NCBI GenBank assembly: GCA_012932295.1
Contig: JAAONU010000009.1
Coordinates: 733,197 to 797,196, forward strand
DNA from: Cyclina sinensis
Lineage: Eukaryota; Mollusca; Bivalvia; Venerida; Veneridae
Direction of reading: 5' to 3'
DNA: 64,000 nucleotides
Part shown: positions 1-12,800 of the stretch, piece by piece
How positions within the stretch are numbered: position 1 is the first letter of the stretch
How the letters are laid out: every line of letters begins with the position of its first letter
Translations under genes and position numbers: made by a program
Notes under the pieces: generated by a model
Database searches by the model: none
What the model was told of the DNA's origin: nothing
The model's input: the letters and a program-made list of their open reading frames with translations, nothing else

Positions 1-1821
1 GGTCAAGGGTTACTGGGACAGTCTGGTTTACCATCACAGCCAGCCCCGCTACCTAACTTCTCTCAGTCTCCACTAGGGGGCGCAGGTAAGGTTCTGTTGT
101 ATTTCTGTCTCTCATGATTTATGTTGTTTGATTCAATAAATTCTGGTACATGCTCTATGTTAGAACTAAGAAATGAAATTCAAGAGCCATATTCTGTTTT
201 ATATAAAATACAAAAATGAAACAAAGGTAATAATTCCAAATAAATTTGAAAATTTAGCAACCAGGGACCATTACTATACTGGTTGCTTCTTTCAGTTTTT
301 GCTTTGCCCCAGAACACATGCTGTCTAGTGCATTTTATTTCCAATTCATTTTATCATAGTTTGTTCCAAGTATTTGTTGATACTTTTGCAATAGAATAAC
401 ATTTGGAAGTTTCCTCTTGAAGTGCCAGGTACTAGGAAAGTAGCTGAGACTCTTAACACATGTGAAATAAAAATCTCATTTAATAGCAAACAGTTGTAGT
501 CAATGAAACTGCACTATATTTTTAAAAATAAATGTTCTGTTATGTTCTGTTCTGATATTTAGTTTACCTCCTTTTACAGCATTTCCTCCACAGTCTACAT
601 TACCAAATTTAGGCACGATACCTGGGCCATTACCTCCGTTACAAGCTCCAATAACAATACCGGGAATGCCTCCAATATCATTGCCGCCTTTTAACCCAGG
701 TAAGTTCACTGTCGAATTAAGTTTCTGCTAAATAATGCAGCTTTTTCGGGTGTCTGTTTCGAAGAATATGTCGAGCTATTATGATCGCTGCCTCATTGTC
801 GTCATTGTCATGCAAAAACTTTAATGTAGCCCATTACTCAAACAATTTAAAAGGTATCAATATGAAACTTTGACAAATTCTTTTAGAAAATCACAAAAAA
901 AGTTGTCGGGCATGAATTATGATTTTATAGAATTTAAGCATAAACTTGCAAAAGACAGTCTTGGACATAGTTTTGGTAATACTGATATAAATATTCTGTT
1001 TGTTCTGTTATTTCAGCAAGTGTTGGTCCGTTTCCCGCTGGCATGAATTTACCAATGACATTGTCCGGACCAGCTACATTTCCGACTTTCTCTTCAACCA
1101 GTCCTGCTCTTTCTGGTAATGTTTGGCTTTCTTCAAGACATTTCATTCCAGCTTTTAATGAAAGATAGTACTCCCTTTGTTATTATACAGGCATTGAATT
1201 ATTAATTTATGTAAGAATTGAGTATTTAAAGAGAAAATTGACAAAGGAATTCTCAATAGTTCAGGTTATATTTTCTGTTGGAATTTTTTCTTTAAACATG
1301 AAGTTTCTTTTCTTATATTCATTTTAAGGTTAAAAATACTAAATAATATGGGATAGGGGCAGAATTTGAGGTTATAAATTATGTACACAATACGTGTTTT
1401 GGTTTAGATTAGCTTTTAAGGGCTTATCATTTAGAATTAACACTTGCAAAACAGGAGAACAGTTTAATTTACAGTACCTCCAAAAATATTTTCCCCATTT
1501 TTGTGAGAGAACGAGTAGTGTTTTGAAGAGATAAAAATGATAGAATGAAACTGTATGTGAATTTGTATTTCTTATTTAGGTCCAATGTCAGCTACTCAAG
1601 TTCCCAGTCAGACAGTAGGTGCAGCTTCCTCGACATCAGTGGCCCAAGGCTTGCCACAACAGAACACAGCAATGCAAGGGACATCACTCCCAGTCAGTTT
1701 AGTTCAAGGGACTTTACCAGTTACAAATGATAGCCAAGGGGCACAACTGCAGCATGTCTCTCCGGCAGGGGAGAGTACTGAAGCCAAACCAGTTCAAAAT
1801 GAAGGGGCTGCGGCTTCGTAA
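1..1821 (+). CDS. C-terminal exons of a GRASP55/GORASP2-like Golgi stacking protein (5' end outside window)
   Basis: Four exons can be joined in one frame: 1-85, 580-699, 1017-1115 and 1580-1821, all with AG acceptors and GT donors and every junction in phase 1, ending at TAA 1819-1821. The translated tail has about 180 residues of low complexity. The first part is rich in Pro, Leu, Gly and Phe (for example PGMPPISLPPFNPG); the last exon is rich in Ser, Thr, Gln and Ala and ends in GAAAS. No globular domain is visible here. This arrangement (Pro/Leu/Gly run followed by a Ser/Thr/Ala-rich end) resembles the C-terminal SPR region of GRASP55, which regulates membrane tethering by the upstream PDZ-like GRASP domains on the cytoplasmic face of the Golgi. 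Those domains would lie to the left of the window. Other Pro-rich proteins are possible because composition is the main evidence. The exon model is firmer than the name. Confidence 0.5.
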
Positions 1822-1873
1822 CAGTTGGGGGGAAAATATTTAGGATGTAATATAATTATGACAGTAAATTATT

Positions 1874-1879
1874 AATAAA
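1874..1879 (+). promoter_or_regulatory. Candidate polyadenylation signal of the GORASP2-like gene
   Basis: AATAAA lies about 55 nt after the TAA stop. Further AATAAA-type signals occur downstream (about 2870 and 3510), so a longer 3' UTR is possible. Confidence 0.4.
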
Positions 1880-4800
1880 ATGTTGGAGATGAAAACTGTT
1901 ACAAAGTGACGATGTTTTCATTTGCAATGGTGCATTTGCATTGAGATTGGAAGAAACAGTGATACAAATAAGAATTGAGGGTATCATCACAAGAGAGATT
2001 TACAGCTTGTAAATTCTGTGACCAATGGTGACCAGGGATAACTGGTGATTAATACAAGGCTGTGGATGGATAAACTTCTGTTTTGTTGAAGGAGAGATGT
2101 TTTTGTGACAGTCTTACTATATATTCTTCACCTATTCTTTAAACCATTCTTGGGAGGACATTTCCCCAGTTTTATTTGGATTTGAAATTCTCAGAAGTTT
2201 TGATGAGAATTTTGGGGACGGGTGCTTTCTCCCTTGTTATCTTTCAGCATATATACAGCTTTTTTGCTTTTACAAGTTTTCACTAATTTAACGTATTTCT
2301 TGGTTACTACTGGCATGCATCTTAAGCATAGAAAATCCTGCCCTTTTTTCCCTCTCTCTTGAAGCAGAAAATAGACTATGATCAAAGGTGCAACTATCTC
2401 CACCTCTCGTTGGCTAACAGTTTATAAAAAATTGTTTTCGAAAGGTGAAGGCCATTATGGCTTATGGCATCAGAAAATCCACAGGCCCAAATCCAGTTCC
2501 ATACAGGCCCGAATCTAGTTCCATAGGGCCGAATAATCAAAACTAAGAGTTGTAAAAACCTTTGTGGTCTGGCAAAGAATCTAGGTCCAGCCTAGGTCCA
2601 ACCAGAATTTTACAAGCCACATGCCTAAAGGCTGTGCTTTATTTCACAGACTGGACTAATACAAAGGAAGATGCAACCTTCCCCCATCTTTAATCACCCC
2701 AATTTACTTACTTTTCTTCACAGGCTGTGTCTCAGTTTTACTGTTTACAAAAATATTTCTTGGACAGTAAAATGCACACAAACTTGATTTTATCGAAATA
2801 AAAGTTTAACTTAATTTCTTCTTAAATTTCACAGGATTGAATAGGGTAGTTACATATTCCATGTTTCTTTAATAAAGGTAGCACAGTTTTATGACATACA
2901 TGTATAGATGTTATGTTAAAGAATGAACAGTTATAGTGAAAAAAGGGCCACAACTTTGAACTAAACTTCTTTTTTTTAACATTCTTCAGTAAGGTCCTCT
3001 ATGCATCTAAAAACAGTTCAGTATTGGAGGAAATTTGTTTTTAAAACATGGATTATCCAAACCTGTTGAAAATGGCTGAAGGTATGAGTCACAGACAGAC
3101 AAAAAAGTACTTAGTAGCACATGTATTTTCAGGGGTTTTTTTTAGAGATAAAAAAAAAACAATCTATAGTGGTTATTTTGCTCCGAGTTTCAATGGTAAC
3201 TTCAGTAAATGTTTTGTTTTTTTTCTTTTTTAACATCTTGGTTGCTAGAATATTGTTTCATTTGTTGAGAATCGTAATTTTTACCATTAACTGAACTCTT
3301 ATGAAGAATGACAAAATTTGATTGTCTTTTAGACTTAATGAATCTCTTTTAAACATTATATTGTTTCCAAAACTTAATCAGCAAAATTCCTCGCTTGTTT
3401 TTCCTCGAATGAGCAGTGCTTATACAGGTATGCACACAGTTTTGTCTACCAAATGAAAATAGGGTGTAAAATGTTAACTTTTTGTGAGTCTTTTAGATAG
3501 ACATTAAAATAAAGTTACATTCCCTGAATACTTGACTTTGTCCATTTTTGCACAGAAAGCAGAAGGTGGCCCTTGGGTACATTTTGAATTTAACTGTATT
3601 CTTGATCTGAGTCTGAATAGAGTAGCTTTCACATACCACTTCTATGGGAAAAGTTTATTGCATTGCATTTTCCTTTGAAATGATCTATTAAAAACTGGTT
3701 TAAGTAGTAAAGATTTTTTTCTAGTGCGATGTCGTTGAAACTTTAATATTCCTAGGTTTTAAATTTCTGAATTCATTTCTCTGTCGAACTTGAATTGTTT
3801 TTATATATAATTTGAATTGTTATTGCATAATAGCCCTGTGACCATTTACTGGACCCTTATATGGTTTAAAAGATTTTCTCTCATAATTGCACATAAACAT
3901 GTACACAGTTCCATCATTTCCATATCAGAAAGTAATAGTACTAATCTATGTTATATCTTCATCAATGATAAGGCTGTAAAACATGCTTATAGTGTGTGTA
4001 TGTATGATTATTTCCCTTTAGTAAGACCAATGTGATGAATTAATTACCTTGAGAATGTAACTTCTGTCCATCTCTAGAGCTTTTTCCATTGGTACCTGTT
4101 TCCCATATGACCGACACCTCCTGAAAGGTTTGGGAAATAGTGCAAAATACAGAGCATCCCATTTTAGAGACACTCCTTGTTATATTTATAAGCTCGGTAT
4201 ATAGCACTGAACATGGGATGTTGAATGTGGCTTTCAAAAGACAGTTATGTTTATGGAGGTGATCAAACTTTGATCCCCAGAATTTCCAGTCAAGTGCATT
4301 ACCTACAGACCAATGACCTGCTCCAAATGTGATGTTACGAGGGCAAAGATTAAAAGGGCACACCCTACAATTATTAGTGGATGATAGACTGTATATCTAT
4401 TTTGATGTCTCATCTGTTATAAAATCAAATATAATAGATGATTTAAAGAAGAACTTGTGTTTTAAAATTACTTCTTAGGCATTAAGACACCCAGAAAGAG
4501 TACATTTGGAATAAATAGCTATCGACCCAACATTTAACCCTTTCCTGCATATATACACCTTTATGGCTTATCCGTGCTGACTGATCAGGATCTACACTGC
4601 CTTTTAATACATTAGGTTATTTCTGACCAAAAAGCGACCAGTGCAGATCCTGATCAGATGGCACTTGTTTTATTTAATAGTTTTAACTGACATCTTGACA
4701 GTGAGTAAAAATTCATTCAATGTAATTGATATTTTCATGATCTGAATAGAAACAAAATACTTAATTTTAGGATATACCTGTTAAAATAATGAAATAATTA

Positions 4801-6750
4801 ACATTCATGTATACACTTATTGGTTGATGGGTATGTGCTACAAAAGCAGCCTTGTGTTAATTTTTTTTGGTTCTGAGTATAGATGACAAGCGCAGGTGTA
4901 ATGCTGATAAGCCACTGGCTTGACACAAAAGAACCTCTCCTGGAAATAGAGAATTAACCTATATGAGACTTTTCTGAGCATTTAAATAGCAAAGTGGGTA
5001 TGAATCATCATGTTATGTAATGTTTCTGCAGAGGGATAAAATTTTGGAGTATATCTGAGTTTAATTTGTCTATGTATTTTACACACGGGAAAGTCTTTCA
5101 TTTAATTGCTATAAGAAAGATTGCCAGAGCAACCTTCTACAAAATGTTTGAGTAAATATTTATCATTTGTTACTTTGTTTGTTGTCTCTGTTTTAAAATT
5201 TAAATTTGAATTTGACATAATGTTAAGATTCTGTAGTCATGGATTTTAAAGTTAAAATCTATATATTTAATTTGAAATGATCCATGTGGTATAAAAGTCA
5301 GACTGCATTTTCCCAAAATACTTTTAAGTTGTTGTTGTTGTTTTTTTAATTCAATTAATGTGGAAAGATTCACAGTTCAAAAACACTCAAAACTGAAAAT
5401 TACCTTTATATAAGTTAAAGTAAGAAGGCATACAGGTATTAACACAGGTTCCTCAAATTTAAATTCTCATTATGTAATTTAAAATCTTTTTTCTCTCTCA
5501 ATTTCTCTCCACTGTTCTTTGTACTTGTACTTCAGAATTTTAATAACAACTGACACTTGTGAAATATCTTCAAATAAAGAAAATATTACTGTATTATGTA
5601 TTACGTGTTTCTTAGTCCCTGTTTCCCTCTCAAAATTCTGGAACCAATTTCACAGCTTCTTTTATGTCATTTCACACTCGGTTTCAATGCACAAAGATAT
5701 ACTTTGATTTTGATCTATGTCATCTTGTCTTCCGCATACCTGTGCCACAGGTTCTGTGGAATACATTCTTCAGTTTTCAGTAGGAAGGAGTAAAACAAAA
5801 ATTTAAGTTTTTTTTTCAAGGGGAACAACTTTGTATGGAGTGCAAACATTTCACTCCAAGAACAGATGGAAAAAAGAGTCTTTTAGTCAGTAAGTTGGTA
5901 GTATCCTCAAAGTCGGCATTTAATACATTATGATTCGCATGCAAACAAAGACCATTATTTTCATTTTTCTTAAATATTCCTAGAACTTCCTGTAGCTGGA
6001 TACAGGTAATTGGTGATGAATTGATTGCTTGGATAGGATTGGTCAGTTTGTAGAGTGTCGGCCCTATTAGCAGATGGCCCTCAGTTTGAGTCCTAGTCGA
6101 GCTTCAATTTTTTCACCACCTGATTTATTCGCTATTTCAAAGGGTTCTGAAAGACACAGTAACTAAATTAAATGTTGCTTTAAAGGCAATATTACGGACT
6201 CAGTTATTCTTCATGAAATATCTCGTACTAGTTTGTTGTGTGTCAGAAATACCAAACGGTGGGGGTGCTTATTGCTTACTGCTCTACCAATCAATGTCAC
6301 TTTTACAAAATTGAATTTCAGTAAATTTTGTGTAGGACGAAACATATACTTATCTCTAATACTTTTAAAGGGAATTTCAGAATTTTCTAATTTGTTATTT
6401 TAGGTACGTAATTGGGGACGAAACAACACGTATACGTGATTATTGAGGTACGAGTAAAATGTGTATCACTTCCGGGTTGGTAGCGGAAGAATTAAAACAA
6501 AACAGACAATGGCATGCAAATAATAAAAGTTGTAAAGATTGTCAGTTATCTTTGAACATTTCGTTTATTAGTCTGAGCAATAAGGTTGTTTGTGTTAAAA
6601 GACTGCAATCGATACGCATTTCAATTGTCTTGAGTAACAAGCTGTGATCTGGTGTTGTTTACAAACTTTTCGTTGTAATTAGGGTTGTTTTTTTTGAGTC
6701 AAGTTAAAAAGTTAGTCAGACAAATGTGAGAAAAAAAATCTCTTTTTTTC
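1880..6750. other. Intergenic, no gene recognised
   Basis: This stretch is AT-rich, with homopolymer runs and only short random ORFs. It contains a dispersed repeat (2440-2660), a fragment of the TTAACCC-type inverted element near 4540-4690 (paired GATCAGGATCT / AGATCCTGATC segments), and a degenerate tRNA-like stretch around 6040-6120. The promoter and any 5' UTR exon of the gasdermin should lie toward its right end, but I see no convincing TATA box. Confidence 0.6.
2440..2660. repeat. Dispersed repeat, second copy at about 13005-13170
   Basis: Both places share the same ordered phrases: a 'gcttatggc / gcttgtggct' start, 'cagaaaatc', 'aggcccaaat', 'agaattttacaag' and 'ttcacagactg / ttgcagactgc'. 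The second copy lies inside gasdermin intron 4. No coding potential; family unknown. Confidence 0.6.
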
Positions 6751-6882
6751 TGTATAATGCAAATAAGATCTGGTTGGCAGCAGTTTCTTGCTTTGTTCCA
6801 AAACACGTCGATTCAGATAGGTAAACCTGAAGTGAAGGCGACTGGGCTTAAGCACATGAGACCAGAAATTACTGTTAAGGAT

Positions 6883-9800
6883 ATGTTTGCCGCAGCAAGT
6901 TACCAGTTCACTAAGTCAGTGGGAAAAAATACATTACATCCTGTGCCATCAATAGATGAAACAGACAATGTCAAACCATTTCAACTTGTGATTAAATCGA
7001 AGAAAAGAAAGTTTGTTATATTTGAGAAAGCTGTTTTCAGACCAACAGAGTTTCAGGTATGGCTAGATTTGAAATTAAATAAAGTATTTTTTGCATATTT
7101 TCTAAACTAAATCAAATATTTTAGCTGTGTAAAACTAATAACACTTGACTGTCAACTGCTTCATTTACAATGATGATAATTCTGGGTTAACTTTTTGGAT
7201 AATTGTTATACTTTAAACAAGCATTGAAATCTCTAAATTTTTCGATGTTGTTAAAACACACATCTGGTTGCCACATAAATTGTGATGATATCATACTTAC
7301 AATAAATTGATTGACATGAAAGTATTATACTTTATACTTATTATTCTGCATGTTAAAAAATACAAGTGTTGAAAACGTTGCAAGACTTAAGATTCAAAGT
7401 AGCTTCATTGAATCATTCATATATATTCGCAGATGTGACATCTATAACAGTGTTTTTACTAAGAACTGGGAGCCATCTGAAATGACTTGTTTAAATGATG
7501 TTTTAGATAGTTCGTACTCCATGATACTTTATTATGCTTAATAAATAAAATGTTGAACCGCTTTTATAGATCAGATATTTTTTAGTTGTTCACCCTTTAA
7601 GCCTAATTTTAAACTGCATATAACCGAGCAGAAATCTGGCAAAAGGAACACCTAGCTCTGGTAATTTCCTCTGCAACAATCACATCATTGCCTTCATCAC
7701 GGGGGAATTCCGAATGCCAAACTTTAAATAAAATGGCAGATAATTATGTAGAAAAGAAGTGTTTCAGTTAATACATGTACTCATATAATCTGTGTGTTTT
7801 TATGTCCCCACCACTTTGTGGGGTGCATATAGATTTGCCCTTGTTCATCAGTCCGACTGTCCAACTGTCGGTACATAGACCTGTTTGTGTCGCTCGTAAC
7901 TAGAAACATATAACTGTTATGGCCATGAAACTTTGTTAGAATAGTTTTCAGCATGAGAACTTAAGCTCCAGGGTATTTTGACCCAAATTTGTTGGAGATC
8001 GGTAGAGTTATACCCCCTCACTAAGCAAAAATAGCATTTTTAGACTTGTGTCGGATGTAACTCCAAATATATAATTACTAGAGCCATGAAACTTTCTAAG
8101 AATAGTTGTCAGCATGTAAACTTACACAACTAGGTACTTTGACACAAATTTATTGAAGATTGAGTTATGCCCTCTGATTAAGCTAAAAAATAACTTTTTT
8201 AGACTCCTTAATCTGAAGGACAATGTTCATACGCACCTGTAACTGTACATGATTTTTTGTGACATTAATACAGGGGAGGCATCGGTGTCCTATGGACACA
8301 TCTCTGGTTTTCTTAGATGAAAGGGACGGGTATTGTTAAAGTTATCTTATTTCATCTTAATGTCATCATTTTTGTTGTAAACTCTGCAAAATATGGGACA
8401 AACAAGTCATAATAATTATGTGCCAAATTGCATACCGCTACGTAGAAGACGTAGAAGTTGAACAACTATAAAATGTCAGCCTATAAAATTGGTTCACCTT
8501 AGGAGGTGAAATAGTGATACTAACTCCATGTATAATAATTTTGAATGGAGTCATAATACTTCAAGCTAGCTGCAGGCCTGATACTCTGGTATTTAGGCCT
8601 GTTAACATATAAAAGATAAAAGTTAATGAGAACTTTGTATAATCATGATTCACACTATTCAAATAAAATTGTAGGACTAACAAAGATTTCTATAATTCCA
8701 TAACCTGTTGCAGTTAACTGATGTAATGATAGACAATGAAGCCTTCAAGACAAAAGCAGTTGAGTGTCCACTAATGTCAGAGTACAACAGGACCACAAAA
8801 CTGTCCCTGAAAGGAAAATTTGGAGCAGAAATTAGCAAAGAGATTTTGGGTAAGATCCCTGGGCATTCGTGAAAGAAACAGAAGTATATACTCACTTGTT
8901 ATTGCTTCTTTTTTTGGGTTTTATATGGTTTAATCCACAGGGGGCAAGCAAATCATTGACAATGATACTACTTGATATATAGGGTTCATGCTTGTTTCTT
9001 CATTTTAGGTCACAATCAATCATAAAACACCATCCACACACTGCTGGCCCCTGTGGTTTAACCCTGACAATGCAAAATAGGAAAAAAAATGAAAAAGTGG
9101 TGGTCTTAATGAAGTGTTTTAACCCTTACCATGCTAAATATCTAAAATGGACTTGTCCATCTTTCAGTTTGGACAGATCCATTAATTTTGTATAGGGGTG
9201 CTAACTGAAAATTAATGAATGGTGAAAAGTGCAGACAATGACCAGCATGCATGCATGTGCAAGCTGATCTTGGTCTGTACTGGATGCAAAGACAGTCAGT
9301 TGCCTACAGTAAAGTATGATTTCAGTACATTCAAATTTTGTAATTTTCCAATGAGGTTTTGAAAGGGGAAGTTTTGAACAACTTTTTTTTTATAATATCT
9401 AAAACAAACAAGAATTGACTTTCTATTTTTAAACTCAAGGGCACTTCAGTTGATCAGGAAATGAAATGGAGCAAAGATGTTTTCCACAAATTCTTTTGTT
9501 TTAATCGAAGGGCAAACAGGAAGTTCTCAAGTAGTTAAGGAAGTTTAGCCTTTTTTAATTTATTTGTATTTTTTTGTGACAAAGTTTTTAACATGAGACA
9601 TTTTATGGATACTGTCTTGCAGCAACCTCTGCTACAAACTCTCTGGTTTTCCATTCACTATAAAGGAAATTTCTTTACAAGTCAACCTCCCAACAGCAAA
9701 ACACCTGTCAAGAACAAACTCAGAAAATGTTTTCAAAGAGGTGTATGCTTAGCACGGTTTCACTAAAATTGTTAACATTGCATAAAAAAAATTTGAATCA

Positions 9801-12800
9801 CTTGGTTTGCCTAATTACATTTTTTTTGTAAAAAAAAACATTAAAAAACAACAAAAAAAAAAAAAATGCTTCCACTTTTTTAGAAGGTAGTCATGAAACC
9901 ACAAAAAAGGGTACCATACATCCATTTCTAAATGCACTTAGGACTGTGTGTTTTGCTGACAAGTCAATATTCATAATTGAAATACCCTTTCCCTATACTG
10001 TTCCATTTTTTTGTTGTACCCTTTGCCATTAACATACACTTTATAATTGTTCTCTCTGAAATACTATCTCCCTTAAACATACATCTGTTGAGGTTGTCTT
10101 TGAAAAACCCTCTTCCATCAATGTACCCTTTATTGATATACTCTCTGAAATACCATCTTCCATAAATATACCCTTTATCATTGTTCTCTTTGAAATACTG
10201 TCACCCATTAACATAGACTTTATGGTTGTACTCTTAGAAATACTGTCACCCATTAACATCGACTTTATGGTTGTACTCTTAGAAATACTGTCACCCATTA
10301 ATATAGACTTTATTGTTGTACTCTCAGAAATACTGTCACCCATTAACATAGACTTTATTGTTGTACTCTCAGAAATACTGTCACCCATTAACATAGACTT
10401 TATTGTTGTACTCTCAGACATAGACTTTATTGTTGTACTCTCAGAAATACTGTCTCTCATTAACATAGACTTTATTGTTGTACTCTCAGAAATACTGTCA
10501 CCCATTAACATAGACTTTATTGTTGTACTCTCAGAAATACTGTCACCCATTAACATAGACTTTATTGTTGTACTCTCAGACATAGACTTTATTGTTGTAC
10601 TCTCAGAAATACTGTCTCTCATTAACATAGACTTTATTGTTGTACTCTCAGAAATACTGTCACCCATTAACATAGACTTTCTTGTTGTACTCTCAGAAAT
10701 ACTGTCACCCATTAACATAGACTTTATTGTTGTACTCTCAGAAATACTGTCACCCATTAACATAGACTTAATTGTTGTGCTCTCAGACATAGACTTTATT
10801 GTTGTACTCTCAGAAATACTGTCTCTCATTAACATAGACTTTATTGTTGTACTCTCAGAAATACTGTCACCAATTAAGATAGACTTTATTGTTGTACTCT
10901 CAGAAATACTGTCACCCATTAACATAGACTTTATTGTGGTACTCTCAGAAATACTGTCTCCCATTAACATAGACTTTATTGTTGTACTCTCAGAAATACT
11001 GTCTCCCATTAACATAGACTTTGTGGTTGTACTCTCAGAAATACTGAACATAGACTTTATTGTGGTACTCTCAGAAATACTGTCTCCCATTAACATAGAC
11101 TTTATTGTTGTACTCTCAGAAATACTGTCACCCATTAACATAGACTTTATGGTTGTACTCTCAGAAATACTGTCTCCCATTAACATAGACTTTATTGTTG
11201 TACTCTCAGAAATACTGTCTCCCATTAACATAGACTTTATTGTTGTACTCTCAGAAATACTGTCACCCATTAACATAGACTTTATTGTTGTACTCTCAGA
11301 AATACTGTCTCCCATTAACATAGACTTTATTGTTGTACTCTCAGAAATACTGTCACCCATTAACATAGACTCTATGGTTGTACTCTCAGAAATACTGTCT
11401 CCCATTAACATAGACTTTATTGTTGTACTCTCAGAAATACTGTCTCCCATTAACATAGACTTTATTGTTGTACTCTCAGAAATACTGTCTCCCATTAACA
11501 TAGACTTTATTGTTGTACTCTCAGAAATACTGTATCCCATTAACATAGACTTTATTGTTGTGCTCTCAGAAATACTGTCTCCCATTAACATACACTTAAT
11601 CGTTGTGGTCTTTGAAATACTGTCACCCATTAACATAGACTTTATTGTTGTACTCTCAGAAATACTGTCTCCCATTCACATAGACTTTATTTTTGTTCTC
11701 TTAGAAATACTCTCTCCCATTAACATAGACTATTGTTTTGCTCTTAGAAATACTGTCTCCCATTAACATACACTTAATCATTGTGGTCTTTGAAATACTG
11801 TCTCCCATTAATGTACCTTTTATTGGAGTACTCCCTCACCCATTTGCATACCCTTTGTTAAAGTACTCTTTGAAATTTCTTTTAAGATGAACATATCCAT
11901 TAGCTAGAAAAGTATATTTATGTGTCATTTATATGTGTTGCATGGGTTGCTGAATAGTATTTTGCATTAATGAAAATGTATTTATTGAATATTTATTGGA
12001 ATGTATTAGATTTATTTCAAAACATTATGGTTTGACTTCTCATTCTTATGCCAAATGGTTGAGGAGTTTATTAGATAGGGAGCATTTAAACATTATAAGA
12101 TATATGGTATGGACTTTGCTCTTCACTGACATAGGGCAGATTCAAGATTGCAGTTGCATCCAATTAAGAATACTTCTGGAGGGAAAACTTGCTTTTATAC
12201 TATGAAAGAATAAAGATTATTGTACAGTAATTAGTTTAGTTCAAGAATTTCTACAACTTTTATATAACAGATGCTGAACTGGAAGCCACAGACACAATAT
12301 CGCTGGCTATCAAGTTTGGCAGAGTGATGAAATGGGAAGTGAATGAGCCAGAACTATTAACAGAGTTGTCTGCTAAGTAGGTTACACAATGTTTAAATCA
12401 GAGGTGCTGTAACAGGCAGGGGTTTTCTATTTAATTATATGTTTTGTATGTTACTGTCTATATTTGCTACATCAACCAACCATTGAGGGTTCAAATCCCA
12501 CCAGGAATGAGAGTCTCATGTGTTTTTCCACATTCCACTCTTTCGGTGCAAATACTGGTCAGAAAGCATGGAATTGTCATCAGATTTATATAAGTTGCAA
12601 TAAAATGGATGTCAAATAACTGTGATTGAATGAATTGGAACAAAACTAAGTAACGGTGTTCTTCATTACTTTTCTTAATTTAGAATATTTGTTTGTAAAA
12701 GTTGTAATGGAAAACTGTCCATAGAAGAAAAACGAACTTTCAAGCAATAATTTTTTGGTATTTTGTAAAAATTAACGGGGAAAGACTTTGACATTACAGG

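Noticed and set aside
10041..11766. Open frames of 544 (minus) and 514 (plus) codons
   Set aside because: They only mirror the 45-bp tandem unit, overlap each other on opposite strands, and lie within a gasdermin intron.
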